Below, one piece after another: positions 16,745 to 27,892 of a stretch of 64,000 nucleotides of DNA. How positions within the stretch are numbered: the stretch's first letter is position 1; the number at the start of each line of letters is the position of its first letter. The translations under genes were made by a program, and so were the position numbers. The DNA is from Streptacidiphilus sp041262165 (GTDB taxonomy: Bacteria; Actinomycetota; Actinomycetes; Streptomycetales; Streptomycetaceae). Location: contig NZ_JBGCBY010000006.1 in NCBI RefSeq assembly GCF_041262165.1, positions 124,001-188,000 of the forward strand. The letters are read 5' to 3'. Below the pieces are notes generated by a model, which saw only the letters and a program-made list of their open reading frames with translations, had not been told where the DNA came from and searched no databases.

Positions 16745-17440
16745 GTGAACAGCCAAGCCGCCAACGCCCAAGGCGTGGCCGCGCTCAACCTGCCTTCGGT
16801 GCAGGAGCGGCGCAGCCTGCGCGAGCAGGTCACCCACGCCCTGCGCGCCGCCCTGGTCGCGGGCGAGCTGCGTCCCGGCATCGTGTACTCCGCCCCGGTA
16901 CTGGCGGCAGAGTTCGGAGTCTCGGCCACCCCCGTGCGCGAAGCCATGCTCGACCTCGCCAAGGAGGGCCTGGTCGAGGTGGTGCGCAACAAGGGGTTCA
17001 GGATCGTCGGCCTGACCGAGCAGGACCTGGACGACTTCACCGAGATCCGCGAGATGATCGAGGTCCCGGCCACGGTGCGGGTCGCTGAGATCGCCACGCC
17101 CGAGCAGCTGGAGCCGCTGCGCCGGTACGCCCGGGAGATCGTGACGGCGGCGCTCGCGGGCGACCTGATCGGCTACGTCGAGGCCGACCGCCGCTTCCAC
17201 CTGGGCCTGCTGGCCCTGCACGGCAACCGGCACCTCGTCGAGACCGTCCGCGACCTGCGCAGCCGCTCCCGACTCTACGGGCTGACCGCCCTGGTGCAGG
17301 CCGACCGGCTGTTCGACTCGGCAGCTGAGCACGAGCAGTTGCTCAACGCGATGATCGCCAAGGACCTGCCCCTGGTCGCCGAGCTGATCAGCGCCCACCT
17401 CGGGCACGTCCGCAGGCTCTGGGCGGCCGGCCGCGTCTAA
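16745..17440 (+). CDS. GntR-family regulator with FCD ligand domain
   Basis: A 231-residue regulator. The N-terminal winged helix (about 15-80) shows the GntR signature LREQVTHALRAALVAGELRPG and GVSATPVREAMLDLAKEGLV. The C-terminal all-helical FCD domain (about 90-220) contains the metal/ligand His and Asp pattern in YVEADRRFHLGLLALHGNRHL. It is placed at the end of the hydroxyproline/proline cluster and probably represses it in the absence of hydroxyproline or a pathway intermediate. GTG 16745 has GGGAGGA upstream. The stop codon's last base is the first base of an inverted-repeat element. Confidence 0.9.
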   Translation: MNSQAANAQGVAALNLPSVQERRSLREQVTHALRAALVAGELRPGIVYSAPVLAAEFGVSATPVREAMLDLAKEGLVEVVRNKGFRIVGLTEQDLDDFTEIREMIEVPATVRVAEIATPEQLEPLRRYAREIVTAALAGDLIGYVEADRRFHLGLLALHGNRHLVETVRDLRSRSRLYGLTALVQADRLFDSAAEHEQLLNAMIAKDLPLVAELISAHLGHVRRLWAAGRV

Positions 17441-17654
17441 GACCGACCGGCACATGGAGGGCGGCGTCGCGGGCAAGGGGGCACCTCCCGCCCGAAGGGT
17501 GGGGGAGGCTCTCGCCCAGACGGCTTCTCCTCAGTCGCCAGGGCTCCGCCATGGCTCCTTCGTCGGCACCGCCTGGACTCGGCCCTCGACCCTCCCCCAA
17601 CCTTCGGCCGGGGGGACCCCCTTCTTCTTCCGCCCTCCATTTGCCGGTCGGTCT
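17440..17654. repeat. MITE-like element with 25-bp terminal inverted repeats (family 2)
   Basis: The ends 17440-17464 and 17630-17654 are inverted repeats with one mismatch (outer part AGACCGACCGGCAC). Inside, 17478-17509 and 17588-17620 are also imperfectly complementary (GGGGGCACCTCCCGCCC against GGCCGGGGGGACCCCC), so most of the 215 bp can fold into one long hairpin. No gene is seen inside. The terminal 14-mer recurs as a bare hairpin at 49952-49982. Confidence 0.8.
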
Positions 17655-17700
17655 AAGCCCGACCGGTCTAAGCCCGGCCCTGCCGCCCGGACCGGAACGC

Positions 17701-17742
17701 GCGACGGCCGGCCCGCCCCCGAAGGGGCGGGCCGGCCGTCGC
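17701..17742. terminator. Strong 19-bp hairpin between convergent genes
   Basis: GCGACGGCCGGCCCGCCCC (17701-17719) pairs perfectly with 17724-17742 around a CGAA loop. It lies 50 bases past the bldD stop and serves bldD, and possibly the GntR transcript from the other side. Confidence 0.85.
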
Positions 17743-17792
17743 GATGGGAGCAATGATTCTGCTGTGACGTTTCTGCAGTGCAGCCGAACGGC

Positions 17793-18296
17793 TCAGACGG
17801 AATCGTCCTCGCGGACCGCGCGGCGCGCGTCCGGGTCGAGCACGCCCCAGTTGATCAGCTGGTCCACCAGAATCGAGGCGGGCTGGTCGTAGATCACGGC
17901 CAGGGTGCGCAGGTCGTCCTGGCGGATCGACAGCACCTTCCCGTTGTAGTCCCCGCGCTGGCTCTGGATGGTCGCCGCGTAGCGCTGCAGCGGTCCGGCC
18001 TTCTCGGAGGGGACCTGGGACAGCCGCTCCAGGTCCAGCACCAGGCGCGGCGGCGGCTCGGCCGCACCGCCCGGGGTGCTGCCGGGCAGCAGTTCCTGCA
18101 CCGGGACGCCGTAGAACTCCGCCAGCTCGGCCAGACGCTGGACCGTGACGGCGCGGTCGCCGCGCTCGTACGAGCCCACGACGACGGCCTTCCAACGGCC
18201 CTGGGACTTCTCCTCGACGCCGTGCAGGGACAGCCCCTGCTGGGTGCGGATCGCACGCAGCTTGCCGCCGAGCTGCTTCGCGTAGTCGCTGGACAA
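17793..18296 (-). CDS. bldD: BldD, c-di-GMP-dependent master regulator of development
   Basis: BldD represses sporulation genes during vegetative growth when dimerised by tetrameric cyclic di-GMP. Starting at TTG 18296 gives 167 residues, the length of S. coelicolor BldD, with GGAG five bases upstream; longer in-frame reading adds 33 unrelated residues. The N-terminal HTH domain (about 7-65) carries GLSLHGVEEKSQGRWKAVV. The C-terminal domain keeps the c-di-GMP signature RxD-X8-RxxD as Arg114-Asp116 and Arg125-Asp128. It diverges from pyrR, with a matching BldD box in its upstream region. Confidence 0.97.
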   Translation of the reverse strand: MSSDYAKQLGGKLRAIRTQQGLSLHGVEEKSQGRWKAVVVGSYERGDRAVTVQRLAELAEFYGVPVQELLPGSTPGGAAEPPPRLVLDLERLSQVPSEKAGPLQRYAATIQSQRGDYNGKVLSIRQDDLRTLAVIYDQPASILVDQLINWGVLDPDARRAVREDDSV

Positions 18297-18409
18297 ATGG
18301 TCTCCCCGGACGAGATTGGCGTGACGCGGTGACTGCCTGAGACGGCACGTCCGGGAGGCACCAGCTGACACCAGCTGAGAGGTTCTCGTGGACATCCGTC
18401 GTCCGGCCG

Positions 18410-18424
18410 TAACTCACTGTGAGG
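18410..18424. promoter_or_regulatory. BldD box upstream of bldD (autoregulation)
   Basis: GTAACTCACTGTGAG fits the BldD consensus NTNACNCWGNGTNAN at all but one defined position (C instead of G at position 9). It lies 114 bases upstream of the bldD start in the bldD-pyrR divergent region. BldD is known to repress its own gene. Confidence 0.7.
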
Positions 18425-18606
18425 TTACGCAGAGTGATATGACTTCGTCAAGCCGAATGGGGCAGTCGTGCGAGGGCCCGGCCTGCGGCGTCCTGCCGGG
18501 GGCCGGCGGCGGCCTGTGGCGTCGGGGAGCGGCATGATCGCCCTGGTAGGGTTGACAACGGCCACCGCCACGACCGGGGCGGCCGTCCACGAGACATCCT
18601 TTAAGG

Positions 18607-18624
18607 CCCGTCCGGTGAGGCGGG
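18607..18624 (+). promoter_or_regulatory. PyrR RNA-binding loop in the pyr leader
   Basis: CCCG (18607-18610) pairs with CGGG (18621-18624) and closes the loop TCCGGTGAGG, which matches the PyrR-binding motif UCCNGNGAGG. The Shine-Dalgarno GGAAGGAGG (18624-18632) follows immediately, so PyrR bound to UMP would block ribosome access to pyrR, as described for mycobacteria. No separate terminator is seen. A TTGACA at 18552-18557 may be the -35 element. Confidence 0.8.
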
Positions 18625-18643
18625 GAAGGAGGTCGGCTTCGGC

Positions 18644-19270
18644 ATGACCACATCTGCCCGTAACCACAGCAGCAGCATCCCCGCGGGTGCCCGTCAGGTC
18701 CTCGACGAGGGCGACATCGCCCGTTCGTTGACCCGCATCGCCCACGAGATCGTGGAGCGAGCCAAGGGCGCGGAGGACGTCGTCCTCCTCGGCATTCCCA
18801 CTCGCGGCATCCATCTCGCGCGCCGTCTGCACGCCAGGCTGGCGCAGATCACCGGCCGGGACATCCCCTTCGGGACCCTGGACATCACCATGTACCGGGA
18901 CGACCTGCGGCTCAAGCCCGCCCGCGCCCTGGAGCACACCGAGATCCCGCCCGGCGGCCTGGACGGCAAGCTCGTCGTCCTCGTCGACGACGTGCTGTTC
19001 TCCGGACGCACCATCCGCGCCGCCCTGGACGCCCTCGGCGATCTGGGCAGGCCCCGCGCCGTGCAACTCGCCGTCCTGGTCGACCGGGGCCACCGCGAAC
19101 TGCCCATCCGCGCCGACTACGTGGGCAAGAACCTGCCCACCTCGCTGCGCGAGGCCGTGAAGGTGAAGCTGGCGGAGATAGACGGACACGACGCGGTCCT
19201 CCTCGGCGAGCGCGGGCCCGAGCCCGGGCGCGGGAGCGACTCCGACAAGACCACGGGGAGTGCCCAGTGA
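18644..19270 (+). CDS. pyrR: PyrR, pyr operon regulator / uracil phosphoribosyltransferase
   Basis: A 208-residue type I phosphoribosyltransferase-fold protein. The PRPP loop VVLVDDVLFSGRTIRAAL lies near residues 108-125, and the RNA-binding basic face is typified by LGIPTRGIHLARRLHARL. It binds pyr leader mRNA when UMP is high and has weak uracil phosphoribosyltransferase activity. ATG 18644 follows GGAAGGAGG. Its stop overlaps the pyrB start (GTGA), so translational repression at pyrR would spread to pyrB and pyrC. Confidence 0.96.
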   Translation: MTTSARNHSSSIPAGARQVLDEGDIARSLTRIAHEIVERAKGAEDVVLLGIPTRGIHLARRLHARLAQITGRDIPFGTLDITMYRDDLRLKPARALEHTEIPPGGLDGKLVVLVDDVLFSGRTIRAALDALGDLGRPRAVQLAVLVDRGHRELPIRADYVGKNLPTSLREAVKVKLAEIDGHDAVLLGERGPEPGRGSDSDKTTGSAQ

Positions 19271-20316
19271 AGCGACACCTGATCTCCACCGCCGACCTCA
19301 CCCGCGAGGACGCGCTGCTGATCCTGGACACCGCCGAGGAGATGGCCCAGGTCTCCACCCGCGCCGTCAAGAAGCTGCCGACGCTGCGCGGACGCACCGT
19401 CGTCAACCTCTTCTTCGAGGACTCGACCCGCACCCGCACCTCCTTCGAGGTCGCCGAGAAGCGGCTGTCCGCCGACGTCATCAACTTCTCGGCCAAGGGC
19501 TCCTCGGTGTCCAAGGGCGAAACCCTCAAGGACACCGCGCTGACCCTCCAGGCCATGGGTGCCGACGCGGTCGTCATCCGGCACAGCGCCTCCGGCGCCC
19601 CGCAGCGGCTCGCCGAGTCCGACTGGCTGCACGGCAGCGTCGTCAACGCCGGCGACGGCACCCACGAGCACCCCACCCAGGCCCTGCTCGACGCCTTCAC
19701 CATGCGCCGCCACCTCAACCCCGGTTCCGGCCGCGACCTTGAGGGCAAGCGCGTCACCATCGTCGGCGACGTGCTGCACAGCCGCGTCGCCCGCTCCAAC
19801 GTCCGCCTGCTGCACACGCTCGGCGCGGACGTCACCCTGGTCGCCCCGCCGACGCTGATGCCCTACGGCGTCGAGTCCTGGCCCTGCTCGGTCTCCTATG
19901 ACCTGGACGCCGTGCTGCCCAAGAGCGACGCGGTGATGATGCTCCGGGTCCAGCGCGAGCGCATGAACGCCGCCTTCTACCCCACCCAGCGCGAGTACTC
20001 GCTGCGCTACGGCCTCGACGTCGCCCGCGCCGCGGTGCTGCCCGAACACGCCATCGTGATGCACCCGGGCCCGATGGTCCGCGGCATGGAGATCGCCTCC
20101 GAGATCGCCGACTCGGCCCGTTCCACCATCGTCGAGCAGGTCGCCAACGGCGTCAGCGTCCGGATGGCCGTGCTCTACCTGCTGCTCGGCGGCTCCGAGC
20201 CAGCCATCGCCCAGCCTTCCCCTGCCGTCGGCGGGGAGACCCCGTCGCCCACCGCCACCCCTGTCGGAGGCGCTACGCGCCGTACCTCCGACGCCCCCGA
20301 GGAGCAGAGCACGTGA
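19267..20316 (+). CDS. pyrB: Aspartate carbamoyltransferase catalytic chain
   Basis: Condenses carbamoyl phosphate with aspartate, the first committed step of pyrimidine synthesis. The carbamoyl-phosphate loop FFEDSTRTRTSFE is near residues 49-61, HPTQ is near 136, and the HPGPM motif with RG is near 263. At 349 residues it is about 30-40 longer than typical; the extra C-terminus after LYLLLGG is Pro/Ser/Thr-rich and probably disordered. The DNA for this tail includes an 8-bp hairpin (20263-20270 with 20285-20292), as though intergenic sequence had been read into the gene. GTGA overlaps link it to pyrR and pyrC. Confidence 0.96.
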   Translation: MKRHLISTADLTREDALLILDTAEEMAQVSTRAVKKLPTLRGRTVVNLFFEDSTRTRTSFEVAEKRLSADVINFSAKGSSVSKGETLKDTALTLQAMGADAVVIRHSASGAPQRLAESDWLHGSVVNAGDGTHEHPTQALLDAFTMRRHLNPGSGRDLEGKRVTIVGDVLHSRVARSNVRLLHTLGADVTLVAPPTLMPYGVESWPCSVSYDLDAVLPKSDAVMMLRVQRERMNAAFYPTQREYSLRYGLDVARAAVLPEHAIVMHPGPMVRGMEIASEIADSARSTIVEQVANGVSVRMAVLYLLLGGSEPAIAQPSPAVGGETPSPTATPVGGATRRTSDAPEEQST

Positions 20317-21602
20317 CCAGCTACCTGATCAGGAACGCCCGCATCCTCGGCGGGGAGCCGCAGGACCTGCGCCTCAAGGACGGCGTCATCGCCGAGATCG
20401 GCACCGGCCTGGCGAGCAGCCCGGACGACACGGTCGTCGAGGCGGAGGGGCTGATCGCCCTCCCCGGCTTGGTCGACCTGCACACCCACCTGCGCGAGCC
20501 CGGCCGTGAGGACGCCGAGACGGTCCTCACCGGCACCCGCGCCGCCGCCAAGGGTGGCTTCACCGCCGTCCACGCCATGGCGAACACCTTCCCCGTCGCC
20601 GACACCGCCGGCGTGGTCGAGCAGGTCTGGCGGCTGGGCCGCGAGTCCGGCTACTGCGACGTCCAGCCCGTCGGAGCGGTCACCGTCGGCCTGGAGGGCA
20701 AGCAACTCGCCGAGCTCGGCACCATGAACGACTCCGCCGCCGGAGTCCGGGTCTTCTCCGACGACGGCAAGTGCGTCGACGACGCCGTGATCATGCGGCG
20801 CGCCCTGGAGTACGTGAAGGCGTTCGGCGGCGTCATCGCCCAGCACGCCCAGGAGCCCCGGCTCACCGAGGGCGCCCAGATGAACGAGGGCGCGGTCTCC
20901 GGCGAGCTCGGCCTGCGCGGCTGGCCGGCCGTCGCCGAGGAGTCGATCATCGCCCGCGACGTGCTGCTCGCCGCCCACGTCGGATCCAGGCTGCACGTCT
21001 GCCATGTCTCCACGGCCGGCTCGGTCGAGATCATCCGCTGGGCCAAGTCCAAGGGCTGGGACGTCACGGCCGAGGTCACCCCGCACCACCTCCTGCTCAC
21101 GGACGAGCTGGTTCGTTCCTACGACCCGGTCTACAAGGTCAACCCGCCGCTGCGCACCGAGACCGACGTGATGGCCCTGCGCGAGGCGCTCGCCGACGGC
21201 ACCATCGACGCCGTCGCCACCGACCACGCCCCGCACCCCTCCGAGGACAAGGACTGCGAGTGGGCCGCCGCGGCCATGGGCATGGTCGGCCTGGAGACCG
21301 CCCTCTCCGTGGTCCAGCAGACCATGGTCGACACCGGTCTGATGGGCTGGGCCGAGGTCGCCGAGCGGATGTCGTACCGGCCCGCCGTCATCGGCGGTCT
21401 CGCCGGACACGGCCGCCCCGTCTCGGTGGACGAACCGGCCAACCTGGTGCTGGTCGACCCCGCGTACCGTGGAACGGTGAACCCCGACTCCTTCGCCACC
21501 CGCAGCCGCAACACCCCCTACCGTGGCCGTGACCTGCCCGGACGCGTGATCGCCACCTTCCTGCGCGGCAAGGCGACCGTCCTCGACGGGGAGCTGGTAT
21601 GA
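20313..21602 (+). CDS. pyrC: Dihydroorotase (class I)
   Basis: A 429-residue amidohydrolase that closes carbamoyl aspartate to dihydroorotate. Metal ligands are visible in VDLHTHLREPG (about 57-67), a class I feature, with further ligands in IAQHAQE, HVCHVSTAGS and ATDHAPH. It starts at GTG overlapping the pyrB stop and ends with ATGA overlap to the next small gene. It forms part of the tightly coupled pyrRBC core. Confidence 0.97.
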   Translation: MTSYLIRNARILGGEPQDLRLKDGVIAEIGTGLASSPDDTVVEAEGLIALPGLVDLHTHLREPGREDAETVLTGTRAAAKGGFTAVHAMANTFPVADTAGVVEQVWRLGRESGYCDVQPVGAVTVGLEGKQLAELGTMNDSAAGVRVFSDDGKCVDDAVIMRRALEYVKAFGGVIAQHAQEPRLTEGAQMNEGAVSGELGLRGWPAVAEESIIARDVLLAAHVGSRLHVCHVSTAGSVEIIRWAKSKGWDVTAEVTPHHLLLTDELVRSYDPVYKVNPPLRTETDVMALREALADGTIDAVATDHAPHPSEDKDCEWAAAAMGMVGLETALSVVQQTMVDTGLMGWAEVAERMSYRPAVIGGLAGHGRPVSVDEPANLVLVDPAYRGTVNPDSFATRSRNTPYRGRDLPGRVIATFLRGKATVLDGELV

Positions 21603-22171
21603 ACGTCCTCGCGGTAGCCCCCCACTCCGCCCCGGTCACCCACGTCGCCGACCTCATCGGCTGGGTCATCGGCCTGCTGCTGGTCATCGGCCTGCTGTAC
21701 TGGCTGATGCGGCAGGGCTGGCAGTGGCGCAAGACCCAGCAGTCCGGTCTGCCGGACCTGCCCGTCGCGCCGAAGCGCAGCACCGAGCCGATCCTCGAGC
21801 TGGAGGGCCGCTACCACGGCAGCACCTCGGCGGGGGACTGGCTCGACCGCGTCGTCGCGCACCACCTGGGCGAGCGCAGCCTGGTCGAGCTGACCCTCAG
21901 CGCGGAGGGCCTGAACGTGGTCCGTCCGGCCTCGGCGAGCTTCTTCGTCCCCGTGGCCGCGTTGCGCGCCGCGCGCACCGACCGGGGGATCGCCGGCAAG
22001 GTCGTCCCCGAGGGCGGCCTGCTGGTGGTGACCTGGGAGCACGGCGGCAAGCTGCTGGACACCGGGTTCCGGGCGGACCACCCGGCCGAGCACGAGAACT
22101 GGGTCACCGCGATCGAGGTCCTCATCAAGGCCCACGCCACGGTGACCGTCGAACACAAGGAAGGCGCATGA
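21599..22171 (+). CDS. Membrane-anchored protein of the pyr operon, unknown function
   Basis: A 190-residue protein with one transmembrane helix near residues 12-36 (LIGWVIGLLLVIGLLYWLM), a short basic stretch, and a cytosolic domain of about 120 residues. That domain has a strand pattern resembling PH-like/YdbT domains (VELTLSAEGLNVVRPASASFFVPVAALRAARTDRG). A homolog sits at the same place between pyrC and carA in Streptomyces. ATGA overlaps on both sides show it is translated with the pathway enzymes. No enzyme motif is present; a scaffold or regulatory role is only a guess. Confidence 0.8.
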   Translation: MNVLAVAPHSAPVTHVADLIGWVIGLLLVIGLLYWLMRQGWQWRKTQQSGLPDLPVAPKRSTEPILELEGRYHGSTSAGDWLDRVVAHHLGERSLVELTLSAEGLNVVRPASASFFVPVAALRAARTDRGIAGKVVPEGGLLVVTWEHGGKLLDTGFRADHPAEHENWVTAIEVLIKAHATVTVEHKEGA

Positions 22172-23368
22172 TGACCGCACCGGCATCCACCCCCGAGGCG
22201 CGGCGGCGCGAGCGCGTCCCCGCCGCCTACGTCCTGGAGGACGGGCGGATCTTCCGCGGCCAGGCCTACGGCGCGATCGGCGAGACCTTCGGCGAGGCCG
22301 TCTTCAACACCGGGATGACCGGCTACCAGGAGACCCTCACCGACCCCTCCTACCACCGCCAGGTCGTCGCCATGACGGCCCCTCAGATCGGCAACACCGG
22401 CGTCAACGACGAGGACCCGGAGTCCTCCCGGATCTGGGTCGCCGGATACGTCGTCCGCGACCCCGCCCGGGTTCCCTCCAACTGGCGCTCGCAGCGCTCG
22501 CTCGACGCCGAGCTCGTCGCGCAGGGCGTGGTCGGCATCAGCGGGATAGACACCCGCGCGCTCACCCGCCACCTGCGCGAGCGAGGCGCGATGCGCTGCG
22601 GCATCTTCTCCGGGCCGGCGCTCGCCGACGACGCCGTGCTGCTGGAGCGGGTCCGCCGGTCCCCGCAGATGGAGGGCGCCGACCTGTGCGGCGAGGTCGC
22701 CACCGACGCGACCTACGTCGTCCCGGCCATCGGCCCCAAGCGCTTCACCGTGGCGGCACTCGACCTCGGCATCAAGGGCATGACCCCGCACCGGATGGCG
22801 CAGCGCGGCATCGAGGTGCACGTGCTGCCCGCGAACGCCACGGCCGAGGACGTCTACGCCGTCGGTGACGACGGCAACGGGCCCGACGGGGTGTTCTTCT
22901 CCAACGGCCCGGGCGATCCGGCCACCGCCGACGGCCAGGTCGCCGTGCTGCGCGAGGTGCTGGGCCGGAAGACCCCGTTCTTCGGGATCTGCTTCGGCAA
23001 CCAGCTGCTCGGCCGCGCCCTGGGCTTCGGCACCTACAAGCTGAAGTACGGCCACCGCGGCATCAACCAGCCGGTGCAGGACCGCACCACCGGCAAGGTC
23101 GAGATCACCGCGCACAACCACGGCTTCGCCGTGGACGCCCCGCTGGACGGCGAGTCGCAGACCCCCTACGGCCGGGTCACGGTCTCGCACGTCTGCCTGA
23201 ACGACGACGTGGTCGAGGGCCTGCAGTGCCTGGACCAGCCCGCGTTCAGCGTCCAGTACCACCCGGAGGCGGCGGCGGGTCCGCACGACGCCGCCTACCT
23301 GTTCGATCGATTTGTCGAGCTCATGCGAGACAACGACCAGCGCAGCATTGAGCTCATGGAGGGCCAGC

Positions 23369-23376
<8 letters not shown>
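22168..23376 (+). CDS. carA: Carbamoyl-phosphate synthase small (glutaminase) chain
   Basis: A 402-residue subunit that hydrolyses glutamine and channels ammonia to CarB. The N-terminal CPSase domain begins AAYVLEDGRIFRGQAYGA. The class I amidotransferase domain has the nucleophile Cys275 in FFGICFGNQLLG and the His-Glu pair in QYHPEA. Two adjacent ATGs (22168 and 22171) are possible; the first overlaps the upstream stop, and AAGGAAGG precedes both. The stop overlaps the start of carB by eight bases. Confidence 0.96.
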
Positions 23377-26674
<3,298 letters not shown>

Positions 26675-26675
26675 G

Positions 26676-26708
26676 GGAGGGTCCGGGGGCCGAGCCCCCG
26701 GACCCTCC
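26676..26708 (+). terminator. 15-bp hairpin between carB and pyrD
   Basis: GGAGGGTCCGGGGGC (26676-26690) pairs perfectly with 26694-26708 around CGA. It begins directly after the carB stop. It can end or attenuate the pyrR-carB transcript before pyrD; further GC-rich pairing follows to about 26760. Confidence 0.75.
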
Positions 26709-26787
26709 TACCGGGGCTGCGCGCCCCCTCCGGGGCTCCGCCGGCCCCGGGCACCAGGCACCCGTCCCGCTGGAAGGCGAACCCCCC

Positions 26788-27888
26788 TTGTACCGCTTGT
26801 TCTTCAACCTCGTCTTCCGACGCCTGGACCCCGAGAAGGCCCACCACATGGCCTTCTTCTGGATCCGCTGCGCGAGCTCCGTCCCCGGCCTGCGCACCCT
26901 CGTCGCCCGCGTCCTGGCCCCCCAGGACCCCGCGCTGCGGACCCGGGCCCTGGGCCTGGACCTGCCGGGCCCCTTCGGCCTCGCCGCCGGGTTCGACAAG
27001 AACGCCGTCGGGATCGACGGCCTCGCCATGCTCGGCTTCGACTACGTCGAGATCGGCACCGTCACCGCCCAGCCCCAGCCCGGCAATCCCACCCCGCGCC
27101 TCTTCCGCCTGGTCGAGGACCGCGCCCTGGTCAACCGGATGGGCTTCAACAACGAGGGCTCCGCCGCCGTCGCCGCCCGCCTGACCGCCCGCGGCCGTGA
27201 CTCGAAGACCGTCGTCGGCGTCAACATCGGCAAGACCAAGGTCGTCCCCGAGGCCGAGGCAGTAGCCGACTACGTCACCAGCACCGAGCGACTCGCCCAG
27301 CACGCCGACTACTTCGTGGTCAACGTCAGCTCGCCCAACACGCCCGGATTGCGCAACCTCCAGGCCGTCGACCAGCTCCTCCCCCTGCTCACCGCGGTCC
27401 GCGCGACCCTCGACGCGAACAGCCCGCAGGGCCACATCCCCCTCCTCGTCAAGATCGCCCCCGACCTCGCCGACGCCGACATCGACGCGGTCGCCGACCT
27501 CGCCCTGGAACTCGGGCTCGATGGGATCATCGCCACCAACACCACCATCGGCCGCGAGGGGCTGCGCACCGACCCGGCCAAGGTCGAGGCCGCGGGCATG
27601 GGCGGACTCTCCGGGGCGCCCCTCAAGGCGCGCTCGCTCGAAGTCCTGCGCCGCCTGCACGCCCGCACCGGGTCCCGGCTCACCCTCGTCTCCGTCGGCG
27701 GGATCGAGACCGCCGACGACGCCTGGGAGCGGATCCTCGCCGGAGCCACCCTCATCCAGGGCTACAGCGGCTTCATCTACGAGGGCCCCTTCTGGTGCCG
27801 CCGCCTGCACCGGGGGCTGGCCGCTCGGCTGCGCGTCAGCGAGCATGCAACCCTGAGCGAAGCTGTCGGCGCGTCCAACGGAAGGTGA
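26788..27888 (+). CDS. pyrD: Dihydroorotate dehydrogenase, quinone-dependent (class 2)
   Basis: A 366-residue class 2 enzyme that oxidises dihydroorotate with membrane quinone. The N-terminal amphipathic membrane-docking segment (YRLFFNLVFRRLDPEKAHHMAFF), FGLAAGFDKNA, NRMGFNNEG and the class 2 catalytic serine in VNVSSPNTPGLRNLQ (about 181-182) are all present; FMN-phosphate contacts lie in VGGIETADDAWERI. TTG 26788 follows GGAAGG. This is the dihydroorotate dehydrogenase expected of Streptomyces, yet a complete second system follows four bases later. Confidence 0.95.
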   Translation: MYRLFFNLVFRRLDPEKAHHMAFFWIRCASSVPGLRTLVARVLAPQDPALRTRALGLDLPGPFGLAAGFDKNAVGIDGLAMLGFDYVEIGTVTAQPQPGNPTPRLFRLVEDRALVNRMGFNNEGSAAVAARLTARGRDSKTVVGVNIGKTKVVPEAEAVADYVTSTERLAQHADYFVVNVSSPNTPGLRNLQAVDQLLPLLTAVRATLDANSPQGHIPLLVKIAPDLADADIDAVADLALELGLDGIIATNTTIGREGLRTDPAKVEAAGMGGLSGAPLKARSLEVLRRLHARTGSRLTLVSVGGIETADDAWERILAGATLIQGYSGFIYEGPFWCRRLHRGLAARLRVSEHATLSEAVGASNGR

Positions 27889-27892
27889 TCGA

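Noticed and set aside
17454..17756. Small ORFs inside the family 2 element on both strands
   Set aside because: They arise from the GC-rich inverted repeats, overlap each other and the terminator, and have no ribosome sites or family matches.
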